Assembly: GCF_000372725.1 (NCBI RefSeq)
Contig: NW_005198091.1
Location: forward strand, 497,178 to 561,177
Source of the DNA: Emiliania huxleyi CCMP1516
Taxonomy: Eukaryota; Haptophyta; Isochrysidales; Noelaerhabdaceae
Direction: 5' to 3'
Length of the DNA: 64,000 bases
This document shows, one piece after another, positions 1 through 9,046 of this stretch (positions within the stretch are counted from its first letter, which is position 1; every line of letters begins with the position of its first letter). The translations under genes were made by a program, and so were the position numbers. The notes under the pieces are model-generated. The model had not been told where the DNA came from and made no database searches. It saw nothing but the letters and a program-made list of their open reading frames with translations.

Positions 1-1160
1 GGGGGGGGTGTTGCAGAGGAGGCTGAGGGCAGGCAGGAGAAGGGGTGTGGTGCCAGACCTCCGATGGCGGTGCTCAGCTTCTCGGGGTCGCGGACCGCCT
101 TGAGGTGGCAGCGAGGGGGCGGGCTCACCGGGGTAGCTCACCGGGGTAGGCGGGAAGGGGAGGGGGAGGGCGAGGGCGGGGGCGAGGGTGAGGGCGAGGA
201 ACACGGCCAAGGGCGGGGGGGCGAGGGAGCGGCAGCCAGGGGCAAGGGGGCGGAGGAGGGGCAGGGCTAAGGAGCGGAGGCCAGAGGGTTGCCTTTGCCG
301 CGACCATCAGCTTGTGCCTGACCAGCTCTCCGGCGTCGTCAATCTGAAACGGGGCGGGAAGGAGGGCGGGGTGGGTGGTGGGTGGTGGTGGTGGGGGGGG
401 GGGGGTCCCGGCTGTGGCAGGTCGGCGGCGGCGCGTCTGTGAGGCGTCTGGGACGAGTCTCGTGTGACGTGTCTCGTGTCTTCGCCTCGTCGATGTCGCG
501 GACGCCGTTCTTGTCCTCGTCCTTCTTGTCGTCCTCCTCGTTTGCGTCGAGCACGTTGGCGGCCTCCTCGTAGACGTCGATCAGCGCTTGCCGTGTGGTG
601 GGCCAGCCGGTCAGCGCGAACGCCTCGGAGGCGAGGGTATCGGTGTGAAAAGCAGGGCGTGCGATGGAGGGAGGGGCGGAGAGATCCGAGGCTCTGCTCC
701 GCGCCGCGCCTCGACGGCGGCAATCGAGGCGCAATAACCGCCGCCGAAAAAGCAGAGGCCGAGGCCGATGACGGCCTGCAGAATGTCCCAGGGCAGCTTG
801 TTGCCGATCTCGTACAGCTTCTTCGCCGCCATGATGTAGAATGGTGCGATCGTTGCGATGGCCTGCGGCCGCCGGCGATATGGATGCATCAGCGCGGCCG
901 ACGCGCCCAAACGCGCCTGGCGATGGCGGCGCCTGAGAGATGGCTCGGATCGCCGGCGCCGCCTTCTTGAGCCACTCGGCCACCTGCGGCGACACCTTGT
1001 CTGACGCTGCAAGCACGAGCTGGTCAATCTTGTCCTTCTTCTCCTCGTCGGCCTTTGTGAAGGGAGATTTCCTCCGCTGGCGGAGCCCCTCCTTCTCGGG
1101 CGTCACGAGCGGCGCCGTCTCCTCCTTCTTCGAAGGCGAGTCGCTGCCAAAGAGGCCCAT
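1..1160 (-). CDS. Conserved membrane protein with EF-hand-like loop, 3' end off the left edge
   Basis: A multi-exon gene read from ATG at 1158-1160 towards the left edge. Frame continuity gives exons 1160-933, 862-710, 623-486, 343-293 and 98 to about 54, all phase 0, and every intron starts GC and ends AG. The N-terminus is charged (MGLFGSDSPSKKEE), followed by a soluble helix, then a hydrophobic segment in exon 2 (ILQAVIGLGLCFFGGGYCAS) that should span a membrane. Exon 3 ends in an acidic stretch reading DEDKNGVRDIDE, which fits the 12-residue EF-hand loop at positions 1, 3, 5, 6, 9 and 12, so calcium binding is plausible. I do not recognise a named family. The C-terminus is missing from the window. 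Confidence 0.7.
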
Positions 1161-1565
1161 TGCTCGCTGTTGGATTGGCTGGCTGGATGGCCGTCGCCGA
1201 GAGGTGCTGGCGAGAAATTGTTCGAGGAGATGAGTCCCTCTGACGACACACACCAGTCGACTCGTATCGGTTGCCTCCATGTGAATGAACGGCGGAGCTA
1301 TTCTCGCGCCCACACCACACCCCTGGCTCCAACGTGGACACGCCCATAGCTGGGGACACTACTAGGTCACGCATGGCTTCAGAAGTTTTATCTCTGGGCC
1401 CCGAAAGGCATCTCTAGCAGCGTCGTTACACATGCGCCCTCCCCTCCTGGGCGCAAGCGCCTCACGTCTCGCCAGAGCATAAGCTCTTGGTGTGCGACGA
1501 GACGAGTTCTTCGCCATCGCAGCGAGCAGCAAGCCGCTCGCCGCAAACAGCCGGAGGCAGCGACA

Positions 1566-1583
1566 GACACACACACACACACA

Positions 1584-1646
<63 letters not shown>
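1566..1646. repeat. (AC)n followed by (GA)n microsatellite
   Basis: About 11 AC units run directly into about 30 GA units. Long translated frames over this tract (SLSLSL) are artefacts of the repeat. Confidence 0.95.
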
Positions 1647-1647
<1 letters not shown>

Positions 1648-1835
1648 GTAAACCATACCAAACAGATCTGACACTCACTCCACAGCTCACTTCACACTTG
1701 AGACTTGTTGATGGTGGATGTGGTCGATCATGAATGTCCGTTTTTCTGTCCACCGCCTATCCTTTTCCTCTCTCCCTCCGTGCTCTCCGCCCCTATGCGA
1801 GAGGCGGCTGGCTTGAGCACTTGAGCACTGGTTGT

Positions 1836-1920
1836 CACTGGATAGGGTCGATTCCGCGTGGTACGGGACCCCTCGATCGTCTCGCCCTCCCTCACTGGAG
1901 TGTTCATTGGGGGGGGTCAT
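1836..1920. repeat. Dispersed repeat D1, copy a
   Basis: About 85 bp that recurs nearly unchanged at 31164-31253, in the same orientation. A core of about 24 bp is also found inverted near 20444-20476. Both long copies end in a G-run followed by TCAT. It has no coding content I can recognise. Confidence 0.85.
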
Positions 1921-2099
1921 AACAAACATGGTACAGGATCGAGGTGCACGCTGCGCACAAGCAGTGTCGTCCCCCCTCTCCCCAACGGTGATGGCGGTGT
2001 CTAGATCTAGTAGGATGTTCTCTCTAAGCCATGCTCTCTCGTCGGCCGAGCTTGCCCTCTCGCCGGTCCCCCCTAACCCACCTCTTCTCGAACCCCCAC

Positions 2100-2801
2100 T
2101 CATGCCACCACGGCGCCCCAGCCCGCCTGCGAGAGCGCGCAGTCGACCCGATCGTCGAAGCCCTCCCAGAAGGCCGCCTCGAACGGCGGCGGCGGAGATT
2201 GCGACGGCGACGGCGGCGACGGCGCTGCAGCGGGCGGCGACGGCAGCCGCAGCGGCGGGAGGGTGATCGGGTTGAGCGTCCGGCCCACGCGAAACACCAC
2301 AGACTCGTCGCGCCCGCAGGGGAGGGGGAGGAGGCCTTTGAGCGTGAGCTCCTCCTCCGTCTCCTCCCGCAGCACCACCAGCCGCGGTCCGGCGGATCCC
2401 GCCGTCTGGTTCACGACGCGATGTGGCGGCCATCCGAGGCGCGACTTGTAGTTCCAAACGCCGACGGTGCGCACATTCCCGCAGCGTGTCTCCGCATCCA
2501 TGACCACGCGCACGCGAGTGGCCGGGGTTGTGACCCCCCGCGACTGGCAGAGGGCGCAGAAGTGGTTCCGAAACGCCGCGGAGTGCTCTGCTGTCTGGTG
2601 GACGCCGGCGGCACCCAAGAGCTGGCCCCAGCAGGTCGTGTTCGACCGCCTGCGCTTGTGGGAGACCGCTGCGAACTCCGCGTGCTGGCTCTCCATGGAG
2701 CCGAGGCCATCATCCTCGCTGGAGCCGAGGCCGTCGCTCGCTTCTGCGCTGCTCGCAACGAACGCCGCCTCAGGTGGCAGCGTGTTCTGGTCGATGATCA
2801 T
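2100..2801 (-). CDS. Hypothetical protein with a Cys-His patch
   Basis: An open frame of 233 codons from ATG 2799-2801; the frame stays open further upstream, so the start is tentative. The middle part has the look of real protein: a basic patch (HKRRRSN), a CxxC motif in HFCALCQSRG, then a run rich in aromatic and charged residues (VGVWNYKSRLGWPPHR). The last third is Pro/Ser-rich. The frame may end early: a CAG|GC donor-like site lies near 2120 and a further coding-like stretch follows downstream. I do not recognise the family; a metal-binding nuclear protein is only a guess. Confidence 0.4.
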   Translation of the reverse strand: MIIDQNTLPPEAAFVASSAEASDGLGSSEDDGLGSMESQHAEFAAVSHKRRRSNTTCWGQLLGAAGVHQTAEHSAAFRNHFCALCQSRGVTTPATRVRVVMDAETRCGNVRTVGVWNYKSRLGWPPHRVVNQTAGSAGPRLVVLREETEEELTLKGLLPLPCGRDESVVFRVGRTLNPITLPPLRLPSPPAAAPSPPSPSQSPPPPFEAAFWEGFDDRVDCALSQAGWGAVVA

Positions 2802-4712
2802 CGCGAAGGTTGAGCACAGCTTCAACTGTGCCTGGGCACACTTTCGCGGAACACTTTTTGCGATGGGTTCCCTATGGGCAGCAGCGACGCGTCTCGCGGC
2901 TCCTTGATGGCAACGGCGCACCTGCGAGCGGGAGGGTAGCCAGCTAGGGAGGCACAGCCGCTCGGGCGGTGAGCGAGGGCGCGTCGTATGGCGGGAGCGC
3001 TGCGGGCGAAGCGGCGGGGCCAGCGCGAGGGACCTCAAGAGCAAAGAATGGGACGCCGCGGCGAAGAGCGCCGTAATTCGAGAGAAACGGCGCAGACAAG
3101 AGTACAACAGGCATCTCTCTCATGATAACAAGGACACTTCTTTCCGCGATTGGTGAGGAGTTCAGGCTGGGCCCGGAGCCCCACGAGTGAGCCGTGCGGT
3201 CCGCGCGCGCGACTTTGTTTGTTTGCGCGCGAGGCGGCGCGGCCTGGTGAGAGAGAACGGGGGCCAAACTGGTGTGTCTTTTTCTTCGCCCCCCACTACA
3301 CTTCTCTTCCACGTGGTGGTGCGATCGATGGGCTCCCCCCCGCGGGGAGATGTCAGCGTGCCGCTCTGCCCCCCCCCAAAGAAAGAAAAACAAACAACCC
3401 AAGGGAGCGATGGGAGGACGGGTGGACGGCACGCCGCCACCACACAGGGATTTTGATGCTGGCGGCCCTCTGTAGCATCCCCGAGCGAATTTCTTCCACC
3501 ACGCTTGTCGTGCCCAGGGTTCCGGCTCCTACCCAGATAGGGGGTCTGTTGGGACTGGCTGGCCCCTCCCAGATAGGTAGGTAGGTTGGTCTTGTTTGGC
3601 CCAAAAGGGCCCTCCCTGCAATAGGTAGGTACCCCCTATTTTCATCTTTTTTCGCTTCGCTGCGCGGCCTGGGGATAGGTAGGTAGGTAGGGCGTTTTGG
3701 CGCGAGTCAGTCCCAACAGACCCCCTATCCAGGTACTCGAGTAGGAGCCGGCCGGAACCCAGGGCGTACCTCCTGTATCGGAGTTTTGCGCTATTGAAGA
3801 AGGTGTGAACGTGAACAGAGTCATACCAGCACCGTGGCTCGTTACGGCACGCATGAGGGGCCTCCCGGACGTATGATCCTAGCTCAATAAGCTCCACGGA
3901 GCAGATTTGGATTTTTGACAGAATTAATGCACTGCCCCCGCACGGTACTAACTATCGTAGTTTTGTGCCGGGTGCCCTTCACGGCACCACACCGCCGCAA
4001 GACAGCCCGAGATTAGCCTAGCAGCGAGTGGGCATCGCCTGCCGGTCGGCTGGGCACGAGCCAAGCACTTGGGCTCCCGTCAACCGAGTCCGAGCGGCGC
4101 CTGAGGTGGGTGCCACGGCGTCTGCACGAAGGCGTGGCGGGGTGAGGATCCAGGAGTGGTGAACGCCTCCCCGTCGGGCGCGCGGCGCGCCGGATGGTCC
4201 GCCGAGGCCGCCGCCGCCCCGGCGGCGGCGATGGGGCCGGCGGGGCCGACCCGGCCGGCGTTTGTCGGCTCCACCTACAGAAGAGCAGTCACTGTGGGTC
4301 GACGATACTAACTCGGTAGTAACGCGGAGCGGTGCTGTGCGGCGCCGAGTCGTGCGCGAGGCGACCTCCTGAGGCTACCTGAGCTGGCAATGGATGCCAC
4401 CAGGACGCACGGCTAGCAGGAGCCAGTCAGGCATGCCCTGCTGTGGAGCAGAGCTGGCTGGCGCACCGGCGATACTAACTCAGCGCGCCGCGAGAGGCGA
4501 ATCTGGGCGAAATTGCAGGGGCAGTTCTCGAGCTTGCCGTCGACGATTGACGTCGGGTAAATTGTCACTGCCGTCCGGGATGGTCTTCTCTCAGGAGGCC
4601 GAGCGCCGTGGCCTGGCTCGGCTCGCCACGGACGGCACGAATTTATCGCGCACAAAACTCCCGAGACCTCGATACTAACAAAACTCCGATACAGGAGGTA
4701 CTGTGAGAGACG
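2802..4712. other. Non-coding stretch with an inverted-repeat element and repeated TACTAAC motif
   Basis: No convincing gene. It contains the transposon-like element at 3517-3760. Between 3950 and 4690 the heptamer TACTAAC appears four times (near 3954, 4305, 4472 and 4673), three of them as GATACTAAC. One overlaps a short palindrome (AACTATCGTAGTT). Confidence 0.5.
3517..3760. mobile_element. Short inverted-repeat element M1, copy a
   Basis: The left end (from GGGTTCCGGCTCCTACCCAG) is matched in reverse complement by the right end (3706-3760), giving imperfect terminal inverted repeats of about 40-50 bp. The interior carries several ATAGGTAGGTAGG blocks. A second copy with the same ends and blocks is at 30745-31084. 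It has no coding capacity, so it is probably a non-autonomous DNA transposon. I could not define the target duplication. Confidence 0.75.
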
Positions 4713-4713
4713 C

Positions 4714-5421
4714 TTGGTCTTCACGACGCTGGCGACAATGCATACAGCATGTGTGTATGTGCTGTTGGCCGCCACCGTTTCGCTCGGGCTTCAAGCCCCG
4801 CCACGAACGCCTCTCGGAACCCGCTCACCCTTCGGGCTTCGATCTCCTTCACCCGTCGCAGCCTCTCCACCTCTCGCACGGCGTGGCGTGCTGGTGCTGC
4901 CCGCGCTGTCGGTGCTCGCGGCCACCACGCCGCCGCCGCCGGCGTCTGCGGCGGCGGCTCCGGTCGTCAGCGAAGAGCTGAGGCTGCTCATCGTCAAGGC
5001 CAAGGCGCTCAAGGGCGGCGTGCGGGCCGGCGCCGCCAGCCGGCGCAAGCTTCCGCTCGACCCGACGCCCGGCGTGAACAACTACGCCAGCCTCACCGAC
5101 AGGGTGCGGCGCGAGCAAGCGTCGGTGCTGCTCCCGTTGCAGGCGGCGATGGCGGCGGCGGCCGCGGCGGCGGGCGGCTCGGGGCGGCTGCCGGACGATA
5201 TGCAAAAGCAGCTTGCGCTGCAGCCTGAGCTCTTGAAGGGCCACCTTTCGGAGCTCGACTATTACCTGGCTAAGGCCAACTTCGCAGAGTACGTCTCAAA
5301 GACGACCGGCGAGACGTACCCAGGCGGCAAGGTGGAGCGGGAGCTCGAGGAGGTGTGCGATACCGCAGACGACTTCCTCGCCCTCGCCGCCGGCCGGGCG
5401 GTTCCGGTGCGCCCTGATTGA
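4714..5421 (+). CDS. Plastid-lumen targeted protein, PsbQ-like candidate
   Basis: Intronless frame of 235 residues; MHTACVY at 4738 is an alternative start and leaves a clean signal peptide. The leader has three parts: a hydrophobic signal peptide (CVYVLLAATVSLGLQAP), a Pro/Ser/Arg transit-like stretch, then twin arginines with a hydrophobic run ending in ASA|A (ARRGVLVLPALSVLAA). That is the pattern expected for a lumenal protein crossing the thylakoid in an alga with a complex plastid. The mature part, about 165 residues, is helical and ends in a segment (SELDYYLAKANFAEYVS) similar in style to the last helix pair of PsbQ-type oxygen-evolving-complex subunits. The localisation is well supported; the PsbQ assignment is tentative. 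Confidence 0.8.
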   Translation: MVFTTLATMHTACVYVLLAATVSLGLQAPPRTPLGTRSPFGLRSPSPVAASPPLARRGVLVLPALSVLAATTPPPPASAAAAPVVSEELRLLIVKAKALKGGVRAGAASRRKLPLDPTPGVNNYASLTDRVRREQASVLLPLQAAMAAAAAAAGGSGRLPDDMQKQLALQPELLKGHLSELDYYLAKANFAEYVSKTTGETYPGGKVERELEEVCDTADDFLALAAGRAVPVRPD

Positions 5422-5833
5422 ATCGCAAGAGGCCACACAGCGAGAACGTTGTCGCTTGTTTATTGTAGAGTGTGGGGACGGCGTGCCAGATTCGTTCGCG
5501 CATCCCCAGGACTTCCCCTTGTGCAGTCGTTCGCACTCCCACATCAGACGTACGATTGTGTCACGTATGTACCTGTGCGGAGTTTGACACGTCACCCGTG
5601 GAGGCTGGAGCGTGGAGATAGTCGTCTGTGCGACTCTTTCTTAAAGCCGTACGGCTTTAGACGTGTACGAGTCAGAGCGAGCCCTGAGGCTCAGCGGGGC
5701 AGTGTGTAGCTCAGGCGCTGACCTGTACCTGTATAGCGGAGGTTGCGTATAGTCCATCTCTCTCACCGCGCCGCCTCTGGTTGTGGAGAGTCTTGATGAC
5801 TCTCTTCGCCCGCCGCACACCCCCCCGACCGTC
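5422..5833. other. Intergenic, with a perfect 18-bp palindrome
   Basis: This lies between two genes that converge here. It contains the palindrome TAAAGCCGTACGGCTTTA at 5642-5659, which could form a hairpin. Nothing else was seen. Confidence 0.5.
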
Positions 5834-8011
5834 TCAGATCCGTCCGGCAGCGGCCGTCGCGGCGCTCGCTAGCGCCTGTATCGCCACCTCGGCCGCAGGC
5901 ATCGCGGCCAGCACCGCCTCCTCCGCCGCCTTGACGGCAGCCTCAGCGGCAAGGCTTGCCTTGCCCGCCGCCGCCTCGCGCTCAGAAGCCTTCTGCACCA
6001 CCGCCAGGATGGCTGGGGAGGGGGAGACGGAGGCCGCGGCCTTGGCCTCAGCCTCCATCAGCGCCTTTTCCGCCGCCAACTCCTCCGTCGAGGCGAGCTG
6101 CGCCCCGACCAGTGCGACGGCGTACCCAGCGCGGCATGCGTCGAGCGCCGCAATCGGGTCGACGCTGCCCTTTGCGGGCAGCGGCGGGGCTGCAGGCAGC
6201 TCCGGCATCGGCAGCAACGCATCCTTGGCAGCCGCCACGACCGCCTCAGCCTTGCCCGCCAGCTGCGCCTCCACGTCCGTCACACCCTGCTCCGCCGCCG
6301 TCAGCGCACCCGTCGCCGCCCTCACCTTGTCATACGCCGCGGGGCTGGGCGTGCCCGTCGAGACCGCCGCCTCGGCCCGTAGGAGCGACACCTCGGCCTC
6401 CCGCGCGAGCTGGTGGGCCCGCACCAGCCTCGCCGGGAAGGCCAGAAGCTCCGCCGTCGCCAGCCGATACTGCATCGCAGCGGGGCTCGTAGCGACACGT
6501 CCGACGGCCGCGCCGCCGGACGCCGCACCCGCCGGCGGCGGCGGAGCACCTCCGCACCAGCCATAGCAAGGGGATGGCGCAGGCGCCGGGCGGGGCGCCG
6601 CCACGGACACAGGCACCGACACGCCCGTGGAACCCCAGGCGCCCGCGAGCGGGAGGCCACCGTGTAGCGAGGCTGCGGGCGGCGGAGCAGCAGGCTGCAG
6701 GAGGGTACGGTGAAGCAGCTGGTACGGAGCCCCCGCAGGGGCGGTGGCAGCGAGGCTGGCCGCCTCAACCATGGCGGGCTCCGCCGCCGGAATCGCCGCG
6801 ACAATCTGCCCCTCGGCCGCCTTGAGGGCGCTCTCCGCGGAAGCCTTGAGACCCTTGACTGCCTGCTCGTGCGCCACCGCCTCCGCCACCGCTTTTGTGA
6901 GGGAAGGCACCTACGTGTGTGACAGAGGTCCGGGACGGGTCCGCGACTCACAGGTCCGGGACAAGGTCGAGAGGAGCAGCGCCGCGGCGGCACCTCCGCG
7001 GGCGCGGCTGACTGCAGCCGGGTTTCGGCAGCTCTCTTCGCCACGTCTGCGGACCTCTCCATGGCGGTGGCGAGCGCCTTTGAGGTGAGCGCGCGAGCGA
7101 GCTCGATCTCTGCAGCCTGCAGCGTCCCGATCGCGCCAGGGTGCGTGAGGACGATCGACGTCGGGAGGTTGAGCTGCAGCAGGGTCGGCGCTGACGCGCT
7201 CGCAGCCTCCTCTCGCGCCGCCACTGCCAAGGCCATGGCCTGCCCCTCCAAGTCCATCGCCGCCTGCGCCGCCGCCGCCTCTGCGGTCTCCGCTGCCGCC
7301 ACCATCTCCGTCGCCAGCTTGACCGCCGCGGGATCGCCCACGGGCGCCGCCGCAAGCGCAATCTCCGCCTTTGCCACGACAGCCTCAGCCATCCACGCGT
7401 CCATCTTGGCCGCCGCCAGCCGATCCGGATAGGCCCGCAGCGCGGCCAGCGCCGGCGGGACCGGCGGCGGCGGGGCGGGTGGGCCAGGGCGGGGGGCCAG
7501 TCTCGCGGGGGGCGGAGGAGCGGGTGACGGTGAGGGAATTGGTCGAGCCGCGGGAGGCGGAGCCGAGGACAGCTTGATGTAGCACACCGAGGGATTCATC
7601 GAGGGCACCACCTTGTCGATGGGCTCCAAATGCAGCTCGCAGCGGCTGATGGGCGTGTAGGCCAGCGCGCGTATTGTCACCGACGAGTGCTCGTACGCTT
7701 GGCATTTAAGCGTATGCTCGCACTGGCGCCGACACTCGAACTCGGTCGTCTCCCTGCGACCGGGGATGGTAGTTGCAGTGAGGGGAGCGCAGCGGCAAGC
7801 GATGAGCTGCAGAGGTGCTGTTGCGTGAGGGCGGCACAGCGGCGAGAGAGCGGCGGCGGCTAGGGTGGGGTGAGGGTCACCACTTCTCCTCGTAGATGCC
7901 GTACGAGTCTCGCCTGGTTGCGCAGCAGCCTTCGGGCTTGTATCCACGAGGAGGCCCCCACTCGACATACCGGGACTGGGCGAAGACGAGGGTGGCCAGG
8001 ATAACCACCAT
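5834..8011 (-). CDS. Secreted PAN/apple-domain protein with Ala-rich helical repeats
   Basis: Three exons: 8011-7884, 7753-6994 and 6910-5834, with GT-AG introns and matching phases, giving 654 residues. A signal peptide (MVVILATLVFAQS) is followed by a PAN/apple-type module at about residues 15-105, split by intron 1. Its Cys pattern includes CRRQCEHTLKCQAYEHS and a late RCELHLEP. PAN domains bind proteins or carbohydrates outside the cell. A Pro-rich hinge leads to long Ala/Glu/Lys-rich helical segments, interrupted by a second Pro-rich stretch. A segment after the hinge (SALKAAEGQIVAAIPAAEPA) is echoed near the C-terminus (AAVKAAEEAVLAAMPAAEVA), which suggests internal duplication. It may be a wall or scale component. 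Confidence 0.75.
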
Positions 8012-8484
8012 TTCGGCCAAAACGAACTGAACGTCGAGATGGTTTTCTGCGTCACCAGGCGCCGTTCACATAAACGCACAACCCCGGGCGCCGTTCACAG
8101 GTGCACGGGAATCATCCCCCACTGCGCTCCTTGGCCACTGTTAGCGCTTGGGCCTGCGGACGTGCCGTTATATAACACGCGGTATGTCGGCGAGACGCGG
8201 AAGAGTCACCGCGAGAGACGGAGCGCCGGGGCGCCCCCCCCTGCTTCCGGGATTTCATCAGCGAAGTTTTAGAGTTCCTCTTCCTCTCTTGAACCGTGTC
8301 TGCTTCACGACACTGGCTTAACAGTATTACACTACACTTCACACGACTATGGATACCGAACCCGAGAGTCTCCTCTCTTCTTGGTGGGCAAATGCCGCGC
8401 CCGCAGGCGCGCCCGTGCCTCTGGCTTGTCCCGCCCGCCGCGCGGCCCCCTGATTCCATGACACACAGTACCGACGCACTCGCG
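8012..8484. other. Intergenic with a dispersed 26-bp repeat
   Basis: A 26-bp sequence at 8064-8089 (GTTCACATAAACGCACAACC and onward) recurs at 17336-17361 with one or two changes. A nearby GCGCCGTTCACA is repeated locally. No gene is supported. Confidence 0.5.
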
Positions 8485-8994
8485 CTAGAAGATGCGGAGG
8501 TAGCAAGTGTGGTCGGAGGAGCCGGCGCAGAAGCCATTGCATGAACCAAATTCAAAGGTGGAAGGAGCGGCGCCAACGGTGACGCTGGAGAAGGCGTTGG
8601 GCGGACCCGGATAGCCGTCTTCGTCCATGTCGCGCTTGTACACAGGCGCTTCCTCCCCGCCGCAACCGCCGCCGCAGCAGTCTGCGCGAAGCGTGTCCTC
8701 GTCGGGCGCAGAGAACTTGCGGCAGGACAGCAGTGGCCACGGCAGACACAACCAGGAGCACGAGACATAGACGCCAGCGAGGCGGCGAGCGTCGGTGGGC
8801 GATTGCCGCTCCAGAAGCACAAAGCCGAGCGCGTCGACCCCATCGTTGCGGCGCATCACAGCAGGAGCGACATGGGCGACGCCCGTCGTCGTCATTTCGA
8901 CCGCGCCGCCGGCCACCATCGGTCGCCCCACTGCGGCCGCGACTTGCGGCCGTCCGTAAGCGACGGGCGGGCTCGTGTTGTCGTCCACGCGCAT
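8485..8994 (-). CDS. Hypothetical Cys-rich protein
   Basis: An open frame of 169 codons from ATG 8992-8994. The second half is Cys-rich, with CSWLCLPWPLLSC, then DCCGGGCGGEE and a final SCNGFCAGSSDHTCYLRIF. The composition looks like a real protein more than a shadow. The start lies just outside the first unit of the repeat array at 9047, so the gene may have been cut by array formation and its true 5' exons may be lost. No family is recognised. Confidence 0.4.
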   Translation of the reverse strand: MRVDDNTSPPVAYGRPQVAAAVGRPMVAGGAVEMTTTGVAHVAPAVMRRNDGVDALGFVLLERQSPTDARRLAGVYVSCSWLCLPWPLLSCRKFSAPDEDTLRADCCGGGCGGEEAPVYKRDMDEDGYPGPPNAFSSVTVGAAPSTFEFGSCNGFCAGSSDHTCYLRIF

Positions 8995-9046
8995 GCGACA
9001 CAAGTGGCGGGGCGGGCCGGGGGCGGACACAAAAATAACGCACGCG

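Larger units (their letters stand above)
1161..2099. other. Non-coding stretch with simple repeats and a dispersed repeat
   Basis: No gene I can support. It holds an (AC)n/(GA)n tract and a dispersed repeat, listed separately. A minus-strand open stretch around 1950-2090 (reading AWLRENILLDLDTAITVG) could be a last exon of the gene to its right, but I could not fix splice sites. Confidence 0.5.

Noticed and set aside
1362..1753. SLSLSL-rich frames
   Set aside because: Translation of the (GA)n microsatellite.
2944..3432. Minus-strand 162-codon frame
   Set aside because: No motif, low-complexity, and a competing plus frame of equal length; no basis for choosing either.
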